Positions 1-7,260 of a stretch of DNA of 64,000 bases are shown piece by piece. The translations under genes and the position numbers were made by a program. The stretch comes from CAZHLD01 sp964533185 (GTDB lineage Bacteria; Acidobacteriota; Terriglobia; Acidiferrales; UBA7541). The notes below the pieces were generated by a model. It ran no database searches. It had not been told where the DNA came from and was given only the letters and a program-made list of their open reading frames with translations. Location: contig CAZHLD010000009.1 of NCBI GenBank assembly GCA_964533185.1, positions 5,190-69,189 of the forward strand, given 5' to 3'. The stretch's first letter is position 1. Every line of letters starts with the position of its first letter.

Positions 1-37
1 ACCACAGGGCTGAACACTTCGCAAATGTCCTGACACA

Positions 38-83
38 AAACGGCCCGCTCCGGCATCGCAAGCTGTTGCCGGAGCGAGCCGTT
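38..83 (-). terminator. Intrinsic terminator after the Memo-like gene
   Basis: A long inverted repeat pairs 38-54 with 68-83 (core CGCTCCGGC with GCCGGAGCG), flanked by A and T runs. Read on the minus strand it is a GC-rich stem followed by TTTT, directly downstream of the minus-strand gene that stops at 107. It could work in both directions. Confidence 0.6.
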
Positions 84-106
84 TGCGTTCCAACTCTTTC
101 GGCGCT

Positions 107-916
107 TCAGTTCACGATGATCCCCGCATAGCCCACCACTTCGTCGCGGTCGCCGGTGACGTCTCCCGAAGTCGCGTATTGCACCAGCTCAGCCCGTGTC
201 GCCCCCAGCTCCACGGCCGCCGTCAGCATCACCACCGCCGGCCCGTACCCGCACATACTAACCGCCTCGCGGCGCACTGTGTCATAAAGCCCTCGCGGAT
301 CGAGCGCCAGCATTTTCTGGATGGCCAGGTGGTCCTTGGCGCGAGTGACTTCATCGCTCTCATAATGGTTCATGTCCGAGCTGGCCACCAGCAGGACCTC
401 GCCACCCACCTGCTGCACGGCGCTGGCGATGGCCCGGCCCAGGTCTTCCAGCGTCGAGATCGCCACCGGTCCCAGTGCGATGGGCACGAAGCGGAACTCT
501 CCCGCCAGCAACTGCAGGAATGGCAGTTGCACCTCGAGTGCATGTTCGCTGTGGTGCGCCAGGGCATTCTCCTGCAGCGCCGGGAACGATTCTCGAATCT
601 CCCTGGCCAGATACTCGTCCACTTGCGCCTCGCCAAGCGGCGTTCGCCAGGCGCCTTCGGAGAGTATGGCCAGCGCAGCACCCTGCGTGTAGTGACGCGG
701 CCCGAGCAGAATCATTCGTCGCGGCAGCCGCAGACGGCCATACACCGCGCCTGCCACCGCGCCTGAGTACATATAGCCGGCATGAGGTACCACGCATCCC
801 CGCGCAGCGATTTTTTCCTCCGCAGCGATTCCAACAGTGAATTTCTGCACCTGGTGGGTCAGTTCGCGCGGGTCGGCGGGGTAAAAACGACCGGCAACGG
901 CTGGGAGGCGAAGCAT
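107..916 (-). CDS. amrB: AmmeMemoRadiSam system protein B (Memo-like)
   Basis: This 269-residue protein belongs to the MEMO1 family, a fold related to class III non-haem iron dioxygenases. The catalytic reaction in bacteria is not settled; bacterial members often sit with an AMMECR1-like protein and a radical SAM protein, hence the family name. Visible motifs are VVPHAGYMYSG (residues 42-52), GPRHYTQG (72-79), EHALEVQLPF (124-133), SSDMNHYE (179-186) and MCGYGP (221-226). They supply the conserved His and Cys residues of the presumed metal or active site. The C-terminal stretch ending VVGYAGIIVN is also typical. No AmmA or radical SAM partner lies beside it here. A terminator follows the stop. 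Confidence 0.85.
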   Translation of the reverse strand: MLRLPAVAGRFYPADPRELTHQVQKFTVGIAAEEKIAARGCVVPHAGYMYSGAVAGAVYGRLRLPRRMILLGPRHYTQGAALAILSEGAWRTPLGEAQVDEYLAREIRESFPALQENALAHHSEHALEVQLPFLQLLAGEFRFVPIALGPVAISTLEDLGRAIASAVQQVGGEVLLVASSDMNHYESDEVTRAKDHLAIQKMLALDPRGLYDTVRREAVSMCGYGPAVVMLTAAVELGATRAELVQYATSGDVTGDRDEVVGYAGIIVN

Positions 917-939
917 CGAAATGCCTCTACGAGGACTCT

Positions 940-1311
940 TCAGAGGGAAGGAGACATCTTTCCTTTGATCTTTAGCGCGACGTCCTTTCCTGCTTCGTGC
1001 TCAATGGTGACCTTATCGCCGTACTGAAAACCGCCCAGGTCGAGGACCTCTTGGATTCTCTCGCGGATTTCTGGCGAGTACGTGAACGTGCGGATGGCCA
1101 GCTCGTTGTCCTTGCTGCGCACTGTGATCTGCGCGTTGTTCATGTGTTGGACGTAGCCGGTAAACTTGACGCGCTTGGGCTTGGGCTCGCTCTGCCGGAC
1201 AACGATGGGCTTGCTGGTATCGATCTGCTGGGCACACACCGCCTGCGGAAGGACCAGGACGGCGGTCGCCGCGGCCGCCAGCAGCACGGCGCCAATGTTA
1301 TTCCGTTTCAT
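940..1311 (-). CDS. Secreted small hypothetical protein
   Basis: A 123-residue protein with a clear signal peptide: MKRNN, then a hydrophobic Ala/Val/Leu segment ending near AVCAQQ (about residues 24-29). The mature part is polar with many Lys and Glu, contains the segment FTGYVQHMNNAQITVRSKDN and ends with a KIKGK motif. It resembles small beta-rich periplasmic proteins but I do not recognise a family. Its start overlaps the stop region of the upstream minus-strand gene by 14 bases, so the two are probably co-transcribed. Confidence 0.7.
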   Translation of the reverse strand: MKRNNIGAVLLAAAATAVLVLPQAVCAQQIDTSKPIVVRQSEPKPKRVKFTGYVQHMNNAQITVRSKDNELAIRTFTYSPEIRERIQEVLDLGGFQYGDKVTIEHEAGKDVALKIKGKMSPSL

Positions 1312-1636
1312 CGAGCGAGATCTTCAGCGACTTCAGGAAGCGGATGTCCTGCGGCGTCATCTCCAGTTTTGCCGCCTGGCGATCCTCTTCCAAGATTTCT
1401 TCGTCCACCTGGATGTGCAGCGACTCCAGGAACCGGCGGTCTTGCGTCGTGATGCGTTTCGGTTGTGCCTCGCGCCGGGCCAGGCCGATCGTGGCGTCAA
1501 GCTTCAGCACGATGTCAAAGCCCGCCGACCGCACTTTGGCAATCGCCCCGGAAATGCGCTCGGATTCCGAGACAGTGTCGTTGATGGCGTGGCCGAGCTC
1601 CCGCAACAGTTGTTTCAGATGGTCGTCCAGTTGCAC
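1298..1636 (-). CDS. Hypothetical protein, GTG start
   Basis: A soluble, charged protein of 112 residues of unknown function. The frame is open back to 1783, but the start chosen is GTG at 1636 because a strong AGGAGG (complement of 1645-1650) lies 8 bases upstream and no ATG with a ribosome site exists further out. The sequence is rich in Leu, Arg and Glu and is predicted helical. Two similar segments, TQDRRFLESLHIQVDEE and TPQDIRFLKSLKISLDE, form an internal duplication in the C-terminal half. It overlaps the following secreted protein gene by 14 bases. Confidence 0.6.
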   Translation of the reverse strand: MQLDDHLKQLLRELGHAINDTVSESERISGAIAKVRSAGFDIVLKLDATIGLARREAQPKRITTQDRRFLESLHIQVDEEILEEDRQAAKLEMTPQDIRFLKSLKISLDETE

Positions 1637-1800
1637 TAGCCCATCCTCCTCTCGCCCCCAGCGAGACTCTGGAACTGGAGAATACCTCTTCACATTGTAG
1701 GTTTCTCCCGGCGCGGAGACAAGCCCCGGCTGCGAAATGTGTGCCGCCTCAGTATCGAACGGCCGCGCAAAGCATTGCGGCATTCGGCGGCGACTGGCTT

Positions 1801-1811
1801 TATACTAGAAT
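1801..1811 (+). promoter_or_regulatory. Candidate -10 region for the 1818 gene and the mutase
   Basis: Overlapping -10-like hexamers TATACT (1801-1806) and TAGAAT (1806-1811) lie 6-11 bases before the ATG at 1818. TTCGGC lies 17 bases upstream of TAGAAT and is only a weak -35. Such placement implies a leaderless or nearly leaderless transcript. Confidence 0.35.
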
Positions 1812-1817
1812 CGGCCG

Positions 1818-2072
1818 ATGGCCACGCAGTTCTTGTCTGCGCTGTTCGCCGCCGTTGCCGGCTTTCTCCGGGTGGTCTGGCGGGCGGCGCGGCAGTTGTT
1901 CCACGAGATGACGGGTGCGCTCTTCGCGCTTTTTGCCGCGCTCGGAGGCGTTACCGCCTGGCGCGAATGGCAAAAAGGCTCGGCCCGATGGATACTTGCA
2001 GTAATGATCCTCTTCGCCCTCGCGATGGCCTTTTTCGCCGTGACTTCGTTTCGCCGCGCGCGCCGCGTGTGA
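1818..2072 (+). CDS. Small integral membrane protein
   Basis: An 84-residue protein with one weakly amphipathic hydrophobic N-terminal region (about 4-24), a central hydrophobic segment (about 31-46) and a strong transmembrane helix (about 57-78), followed by the basic tail FRRARRV. No family recognised. It ends 13 bases before the methylmalonyl-CoA mutase start, so the two probably share a transcript. No link to mutase function is evident from the sequence. Confidence 0.6.
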   Translation: MATQFLSALFAAVAGFLRVVWRAARQLFHEMTGALFALFAALGGVTAWREWQKGSARWILAVMILFALAMAFFAVTSFRRARRV

Positions 2073-2085
2073 TGATCCGTTTGCG

Positions 2086-3711
2086 ATGAGTAAGAAAAGC
2101 GACAAGCCGCCGGCTCTGCCCAAACGGAGAGAGCGATTCACTACTCTCTCCGGCCTTCCGCTCGAAACACTCTACACGGCCGACGACCTCTCCGGCCGGG
2201 ATGCGGAATCCGCGCTGGGCTATCCGGGCCAGTACCCCTTCACCCGCGGCGTTTACCCTACGATGTATCGCGGCCGGCTGTGGACGATGCGGCAGTACGC
2301 TGGCTTCGGCACCGCGGTCGAATCAAATCGGCGTTATCGCTACCTGCTGAGCCAGGGGCAAACCGGTCTCTCCGTCGCCTTCGACCTCCCCACGCAGATC
2401 GGTCTCGACTCCGACCACGCCCTGGCTTCCGGCGAAGTCGGCAAGGTCGGCGTGGCCATTGATTCGCTCGAGGACATGGAGACGCTCTTCGCAGGCATCC
2501 CGCTCGACCGCGTCTCCACCTCGATGACCATCAATTCCACCGCCTCCATCCTCCTTGCCCTCTACGTCGCCGTCGCCAAAAAACAAGGCGCCAATCTGAA
2601 GAAACTCTCCGGCACGGTGCAGAACGACATCCTGAAGGAGTACATCGCCCGCGGCACCTACATCTACCCCGTGCGGCCGGCGATGCGCATCGTCACCGAC
2701 CTTCTTGCCTGGTGCCGCACCGAGCTCCCCAACTGGAACACCATCTCCATCTCCGGCTACCACATCCGCGAAGCCGGCTCGACCGCCGTGCAGGAGGTCG
2801 CCTTCACCCTCGGTAACGCTATTGCCTACGTGCAAGCCGCCGTCGACGCCGGACTGCACGTGGACGACTTCGCCCCGCAGCTCTCCTTCTTCTTCAACGC
2901 CCACAACGATCTGCTCGAAGAAATCGCCAAGTACCGCGCCGCGCGCCGCCTCTGGGCGCGCATCATGCGCGACCACTTTAGCGCCAAAGACCCGCGTTCG
3001 ATGATGCTCCGCTTCCATGCGCAGACGGCGGGCAGCTCGCTCACCGCGCAGCAGCCGGAGAACAACATCGTTCGCGTGGCCATCCAGGCGCTCGCCGCTG
3101 TGCTGGGCGGCTGCCAGTCGCTGCACTGTAACGCGCTCGACGAGGCGATGGCCCTGCCCACCGAGCAGGCCGCGCTCGTCGCTCTGCGCACCCAGCAAAT
3201 CCTCGCGCAGGAAAGCGGCGTGGTGAACACCGTGGACCCCGTGGCCGGCTCCTACGCCATTGAAAAACTCACCGATGAAATTGAAACGCGCGCCAACGAG
3301 TACTTGGAACGCATCGCCGCACTGGGCGGCATGTTGCGCGCCATCGAAACCGGCTTTGTCCAAGCAGAAATCCAGAAGGCCGCCTACGACTATCAGCAGA
3401 CCATCGAGCGCGGCGAGCAAGTCGTCGTCGGCGTCAATCAGTTCACCGCTGAAGAGGAGCGACCCATCCCTACCCTGCGCATCGACCCGGATATCGAGCG
3501 CGCGCAAGTCGAGCGCCTCCGCGCTCTGCGTGTCCGGCGCGACGGCAAGGCAGCTTGCGCCGCGCTGGGCGACGTTATCGCTCGCGCGCAATCTGGCGAG
3601 AACCTGATGCCAGCCATCTGTGCTGCCGTCGAAGCCTATTGCACCGTCGGCGAAATCTCTGACGCGCTCCGCCGCGTCTTCGGCGAATACCAGGAATCCG
3701 TCGTCGTCTAG
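2086..3711 (+). CDS. Methylmalonyl-CoA mutase, catalytic (large) chain without B12 domain
   Basis: The 541-residue protein matches the TIM-barrel substrate-binding half of methylmalonyl-CoA mutase, which interconverts (R)-methylmalonyl-CoA and succinyl-CoA in propionate and branched-chain metabolism. Key landmarks are RQYAGF (69-74), the segment GQTGLSVAFDLPTQIGLDSD, ISGYHIREAGS (about 222-232, containing the family's active-site His) and NTVDPVAGSYAIEKLT. The Tyr in RQYAGF favours methylmalonyl over isobutyryl substrate. The chain stops where the linker to the cobalamin-binding domain would begin, so the B12 domain must be a separate polypeptide, not encoded in this window. A B12 uptake locus lies 4 kb downstream. 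Confidence 0.9.
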   Translation: MSKKSDKPPALPKRRERFTTLSGLPLETLYTADDLSGRDAESALGYPGQYPFTRGVYPTMYRGRLWTMRQYAGFGTAVESNRRYRYLLSQGQTGLSVAFDLPTQIGLDSDHALASGEVGKVGVAIDSLEDMETLFAGIPLDRVSTSMTINSTASILLALYVAVAKKQGANLKKLSGTVQNDILKEYIARGTYIYPVRPAMRIVTDLLAWCRTELPNWNTISISGYHIREAGSTAVQEVAFTLGNAIAYVQAAVDAGLHVDDFAPQLSFFFNAHNDLLEEIAKYRAARRLWARIMRDHFSAKDPRSMMLRFHAQTAGSSLTAQQPENNIVRVAIQALAAVLGGCQSLHCNALDEAMALPTEQAALVALRTQQILAQESGVVNTVDPVAGSYAIEKLTDEIETRANEYLERIAALGGMLRAIETGFVQAEIQKAAYDYQQTIERGEQVVVGVNQFTAEEERPIPTLRIDPDIERAQVERLRALRVRRDGKAACAALGDVIARAQSGENLMPAICAAVEAYCTVGEISDALRRVFGEYQESVVV

Positions 3712-3731
3712 CGCCCTCCTGTCCCGCGAGG

Positions 3732-3786
3732 TGTCATTCTGAGCGAAGCGATCGAAGATTCCGGCCTGGCCGGAAAGAATCCCTCC
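3732..3786. repeat. Dispersed repeat, family A, copy 1
   Basis: Begins TGTCATTCTGAGCGAAGCGA and contains a core (3751-3785) with the stem-loop TTCCGGCC/GGCCGGAA and the end GAATCCCTC. The same core recurs at 14557-14592 and 62303-62338. It ends one base before the GTG start of the next gene. Confidence 0.7.
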
Positions 3787-4524
3787 GTGCGCCACTCTCT
3801 CGAAAACGAAGTCCGCTGGCCACGCCACGTCGTCACCACCGCCGACGCCGTCCGCTTCATCGACGCCGTCGGCTTCTGTCTCCTCTTTCCCATCAAAAAT
3901 CTGCCGTTGCCTTCGCTCTACTACGCCGTTGCCCGCCGCACGTCCATCACTTGGGATTCTTACACCGAGAAAATCTGGCATTGGAAGGACAACCTCGGCC
4001 GTCGCCGTCGCGCCTTCTACGCGAAATATTTCAAGGGCCGCGGCACGTTCATTTCCTTGAAGCTGTTGCCTCACTTCTTGGCCATGCGCGAATCCGCCGC
4101 TGCGGCAGGCGACGCCGAGGCTTACTATCGCGCCGGGCGCATCTCTGCCGACGCACGCGCCATCTGGGAAGCCCTCGCCGAACACGGGCAGTTGGCCACG
4201 CTCGAGCTGCGTCACGCCTGCAAAATGGACAGCAAAGCCGGCAACGCCCGCTTCAAGCGCGCCATGGCCGAGCTGCAATGTTTGCTGTTGGTTTTTTATT
4301 CGGGAGCCGAGCAGGAAACGGCCGCCTGGCCCTCCGGCCGCTTTGAACTGACCGCGCAGGCCTTCCCGCGCCAGGTACGCGACGCGCGCCGAATCACTCC
4401 CGAACACGCCCGCGCCGTCCTGGCCCGCAAATACCTCGAATGGCACTCCGCCGCGCCGCCGCAACTCCTGGCGCGGCTCTTTGGCTGGTCGAAGGGCGAA
4501 GCCGTCGCCGCCTGCAAACCCTAA
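3787..4524 (+). CDS. AlkZ-related winged-helix DNA-binding protein
   Basis: A 245-residue protein beginning with GTG at 3787; no other start precedes the conserved region in this frame. The N-terminal motif FIDAVGFCLLFPIKNLPLPS (about 25-44) and the central region with YAKYFKGRGTFISLKLLPHF resemble proteins annotated as AlkZ-related, a branch of the YcaQ/AlkZ winged-helix DNA glycosylase superfamily. Catalytic residues cannot be assigned with confidence, so a repair role is an inference. The C-terminal half (SRISADARAIW-like and LATLELRHACKM segments) looks like a winged helix. Its stop codon TAA (4522-4524) overlaps the stop TAG of the convergent peroxiredoxin gene by two bases. Confidence 0.6.
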   Translation: MRHSLENEVRWPRHVVTTADAVRFIDAVGFCLLFPIKNLPLPSLYYAVARRTSITWDSYTEKIWHWKDNLGRRRRAFYAKYFKGRGTFISLKLLPHFLAMRESAAAAGDAEAYYRAGRISADARAIWEALAEHGQLATLELRHACKMDSKAGNARFKRAMAELQCLLLVFYSGAEQETAAWPSGRFELTAQAFPRQVRDARRITPEHARAVLARKYLEWHSAAPPQLLARLFGWSKGEAVAACKP

Positions 4525-4991
4525 CCCGCCGCCTTCAGCGCCTCGAGCACTTCCACGGCGTGGCCCTTCGGGCTAACGCTCGGCCAGGTCTTGCGGATCT
4601 TCCCGTCCAGGCCGATCAAAAAGGTGCTGCGCACGATTCCGAGAAATGACTTGCCTAGGAAACTCTTCATCCGCCGCGCGCCGTAAGCATCAATGGCCCG
4701 GAACTCCGGGTCGCTCAGCAGCGAGAAATTGATTTTGTGCTTGGCCTTGAACTTGGCCTGCGTCTCCACGGAGTCGCCGCTGCACCCCAGGATCACCGCT
4801 CCGGCGGCATCAAACTTCTTTTTTGCGTCACGAAACTCGGACGCCTCATTCGTTCAACCCGAGGTCAGCGCCTTGGGAAAAAAGTAGAGCACCACGTGCT
4901 TGCCCCGCAGGTCCGCCAGGGTAATCTCTGTGCCGTTGTCTGCCGTCAGCCGAAACTCCGGCGCCTTGTCTCCTGTCTTCAGTTCAGCCAT
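4521..4991 (-). CDS. bcp: Selenocysteine-containing Bcp/PrxQ-type peroxiredoxin (TGA at 4854-4856)
   Basis: Read from ATG at 4991 the frame gives a 156-residue peroxiredoxin if the single in-frame TGA (codon 46) is decoded. The context is FFPKALTSG-U-TNEASEFRD, aligned with the Bcp consensus in which the peroxidatic Cys follows P-G. Before the TGA, GDKAPEFRL and LRGKHVVLYFFPK are typical Bcp; after it, LLSDPEFRAIDAYGARR, STFLIGLDGKIRKTW and HAVEVLEALK complete the fold. The usual resolving Cys five residues later is Ala50; the only cysteine is Cys70 in LGCSGDS. A SECIS-like hairpin follows the TGA. The family reduces hydroperoxides using thioredoxin. Conventional calling would give only a fragment (4521-4796). 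Alternative: a pseudogene with one stop, unlikely because the rest is intact. Confidence 0.88.
4825..4844 (-). promoter_or_regulatory. SECIS-like hairpin for the Bcp selenoprotein
   Basis: On the minus strand, nine bases after the TGA, GCGTC pairs with GACGC and CGA with TCG, leaving a one-base T bulge and a GTT apical loop. The loop begins 17 bases after the TGA and contains G, which fits the published bacterial SECIS model (loop about 16-37 bases from UGA). Confidence 0.7.
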
Positions 4992-5094
4992 CTGTTTCAC
5001 CCCGGTTCAACGATAGTTCACTTCCAGCCTTACTAAAGCCCGTTTTAACAGCCGATTCGTTATTAAAGTGAAAGGCCGTTTTCTTTAATAGCGG

Positions 5095-6648
5095 TCATCT
5101 CTGGCCGCCGCGGTCCCTCTCGGACGCAGTGGAGTTAAGCAGTCGCTTCAGCGTGTCGTTTACGACCTGCGGATTCGCCTGGCCGCGCGACAGCCTCATC
5201 ACTTGCCCGACAAAAAACTTGAACACGCCTCCGTTCCCGGCGCGGTATTTGGCCACGTTCTCCGGGTTTGCAGCAATCACTTCACGCGCCCATTGCTCGA
5301 TCGACACAGCATCGCTCACCTGCGTCAGCCCCTCGGCGGCGATGATCGGCCCTGCCGGCTGGCCGGTGGCAAACATCTTCGCAAACACTTTCTTGCCCGT
5401 CGCCACGGTGATCTGGTCGCTCTCGACTAGCTTCAGCAGCTCTGCCAGCGCCGCTGGGCTCACCGGACTCGCAGCGATCTCCTTCCCCGCATCGTTGAGC
5501 AGCCGCAGCAGCTCCGTCGCCACCCAGTTCGCCGCCAATTTCGCGGGAAGTCTCGAAGCCACCACCGCCTCGAAGTAGTCTGCCAGCGCACGACTGTCAG
5601 CCAGCACACCCGCATCGTAGGGAGTAATCCCGTACTCGCGCACCAGCCGCGCGCGCTTCGCTTCGGGCAGCTCCGGCATCGCCGCGCGGATCTTGGCCTT
5701 CCACTCCTCGCTGACGCGCACGGGCAGCAGGTCGGGCTCGGGGAAATAGCGGTAGTCCTGCGCAAATTCTTTCGAGCGCATCGGCTCGGTACGGCCCGCG
5801 CTCACGTTCCAGAGCCGCGTTTCCTGTTCGATGCTCCCGCCCGCTTCTAGCACCTCGATGTGCCGCCCGATCTCAAACTCGAGCGCGCGTTGGAGGTAAC
5901 GGAACGAGTTCAGGTTTTTCACTTCCGTCTTCGTGCCGAACTGTTCCACGCCGCGCGGCCGCACGCTGACGTTCGCGTCACAACGCAGCGACCCTTCTTC
6001 CATGTTGCAGTCGCTCACCTCGGTGTATTCCAGCACCTGCTTGAGCGCCGTCAGGTAGGCATACGCCTCAGTCGGCGACCTCAGGTCCGGCTCCGACACA
6101 ATCTCCACCAGCGGCACGCCGCAGCGGTTGTAGTCGATGTAGCTCTTCTCGGCCGAATCTGGAAAACCTTCGTGCAAGTTTTTTGCGGCGTCTTCTTCCA
6201 TGTGCAGCCGCGTGATGCCGACGCGCTTTTGCACCCCGGCCTTGCCGGGGTGCGCGTTGTTGTGCGAACCATCCACCTCAATCTCGAGCCATCCGCCCGT
6301 GGCCATCGGCAGCTCGTACATCGAAATCTGGTAGCCCTTGGGCAGGTCAGGGTAGAAGTAGTTTTTCCGCGCAAACCGCGAGCGCTCCTGCACCGTGCAA
6401 TTCAGCGCCAGCGCCGCGCGCACAGCCAGCTCGACCGCCTTCTTGTTCAGCACCGGCAGCGACCCGGGCAGGCCCAGGCATACCGGGCAGGTGTTTTGGT
6501 TCGGCCGGTCACCGAAGCGCGTCGAGCAGCCGCAGAAGACCTTCGTCACGGTCTTCAGCTGGACGTGCACCTCCAGCCCGATCACCGGCTCCCACCGCTC
6601 GAGCGCCGCCGGCGTCACACCGCGCACTTCTGAGGAAACTCGGCTCAT
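5095..6648 (-). CDS. gatB: Asp-tRNA(Asn)/Glu-tRNA(Gln) amidotransferase subunit B
   Basis: GatB, 517 residues, is the tRNA-binding kinase subunit of GatCAB, which converts Glu-tRNA(Gln) or Asp-tRNA(Asn) to the amidated forms. The family signature VIGLEVHVQLKT is at 22-33, followed by the zinc-site cysteines Cys39, Cys41, Cys54 and Cys57 in FCGCS and NTCPVC. Further landmarks are KNYFYPDLPKGYQISMYE, RLHMEEDAAK, DYNRCGVPLVEIV and SLRCDANVS. The C-terminal YqeY-like region ends with GQANPQVVNDTLKRLL. Length is normal for the family. gatA and gatC are not adjacent. A consensus extended -10 promoter precedes the ATG. The 103 bases downstream, before the Bcp selenoprotein gene, hold no gene that I can see. 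Confidence 0.95.
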   Translation of the reverse strand: MSRVSSEVRGVTPAALERWEPVIGLEVHVQLKTVTKVFCGCSTRFGDRPNQNTCPVCLGLPGSLPVLNKKAVELAVRAALALNCTVQERSRFARKNYFYPDLPKGYQISMYELPMATGGWLEIEVDGSHNNAHPGKAGVQKRVGITRLHMEEDAAKNLHEGFPDSAEKSYIDYNRCGVPLVEIVSEPDLRSPTEAYAYLTALKQVLEYTEVSDCNMEEGSLRCDANVSVRPRGVEQFGTKTEVKNLNSFRYLQRALEFEIGRHIEVLEAGGSIEQETRLWNVSAGRTEPMRSKEFAQDYRYFPEPDLLPVRVSEEWKAKIRAAMPELPEAKRARLVREYGITPYDAGVLADSRALADYFEAVVASRLPAKLAANWVATELLRLLNDAGKEIAASPVSPAALAELLKLVESDQITVATGKKVFAKMFATGQPAGPIIAAEGLTQVSDAVSIEQWAREVIAANPENVAKYRAGNGGVFKFFVGQVMRLSRGQANPQVVNDTLKRLLNSTASERDRGGQR

Positions 6649-6660
6649 CGCAAACCGTGG

Positions 6661-6669
6661 ATTATAGCA
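6661..6669 (-). promoter_or_regulatory. Extended -10 promoter of gatB
   Basis: Minus strand TGCTATAAT is a perfect extended -10 element. No -35 is visible 17 bases upstream, as expected for this class. It lies 12 bases before the gatB ATG, so the leader would be only a few bases. Confidence 0.6.
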
Positions 6670-6678
6670 TCGGGAGCC

Positions 6679-7206
6679 TTACTGCCCGACTTCGGCGCGG
6701 CGCCGCACGGCAGCCAGCCAGTTTTTCGTGAGGCCGTCGTGGAACGGCCGAATCACGCGCCAGTAGGCCCGCCCGAGGCGCCCCTTGAACACGGCACAAG
6801 TCACATTGAAAACGCGACAGCCGTTTGCCGTGGGAACGATGACGAAGCTCACCAGCGCCCTGGCCAGTTTGTTCTCGACACTCAATCCAAGCTCCCGCCC
6901 CTGCTCCACGTGCTCGATTCGGAAGAAGACGTAGCTGTTGCCCGGCACAAACGGTCCCGCACGGCGGTCCCACTGTATGCCCTCATCCCAGCCAAACACT
7001 CGGCCCACCGCTGCGCGCACAGCCAGCAGCGCGCGCCAGTGCCAGCGTGGTGCGACGGCCTCGCGGTCTTCCAGCGCCGCAAACACGCGTTCCGGCGGCG
7101 CAGCCACGTCAACGGCGTGGACATTCACGACGGGGAACTCCGTCGCTCGCCGCCCAATCCACGTCTCGCCGCACGTCTTCAGAAACCCTGCCGACTCAAT
7201 CTGCAT
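6679..7206 (-). CDS. SRPBCC/DUF2867-like protein
   Basis: A 175-residue soluble protein. VNVHAVDVAAPPERVFAALE near residue 27 is the typical first strand and helix of SRPBCC (START-like) ligand-binding folds. GNSYVFFRIEHVEQGRELGL, SFVIVPTANGCRVFNVT and GRAYWRVIRPFHDGLTKNWL in the last third match proteins annotated as DUF2867. No catalytic residues can be assigned; a lipid or small-ligand binding role is the family-level expectation. It is transcribed in the same direction as gatB but the gatB promoter lies between them. Confidence 0.6.
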   Translation of the reverse strand: MQIESAGFLKTCGETWIGRRATEFPVVNVHAVDVAAPPERVFAALEDREAVAPRWHWRALLAVRAAVGRVFGWDEGIQWDRRAGPFVPGNSYVFFRIEHVEQGRELGLSVENKLARALVSFVIVPTANGCRVFNVTCAVFKGRLGRAYWRVIRPFHDGLTKNWLAAVRRRAEVGQ

Positions 7207-7214
7207 AAGGGCAT

Positions 7215-7251
7215 TGTAGGAGCGAAGCCCGCCACGGCGGGCGCCCCTACA
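7215..7251. repeat. Dispersed inverted repeat, family B, copy 1
   Basis: TGTAGGAGCG at one end pairs with CGCCCCTACA at the other, around the inner stem GCCCGCC/GGCGGGC. It lies just past the 3' end of the TonB receptor gene and could also act as a terminator. Related GTAGGGGC elements are at 40490 and 45905. Confidence 0.55.
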
Positions 7252-7260
7252 TCTGTTACA

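Noticed and set aside
2323..4464. 713-codon open frame on the minus strand
   Set aside because: It is the antisense shadow of the methylmalonyl-CoA mutase and AlkZ-like genes in high-GC DNA, with no recognisable domain.
4521..4796. Bcp gene fragment starting at GTG 4796 as a complete short gene
   Set aside because: It lacks the N-terminal half of the fold and the catalytic residue; upstream sequence in frame past one TGA is perfect Bcp sequence with ATG 4991.
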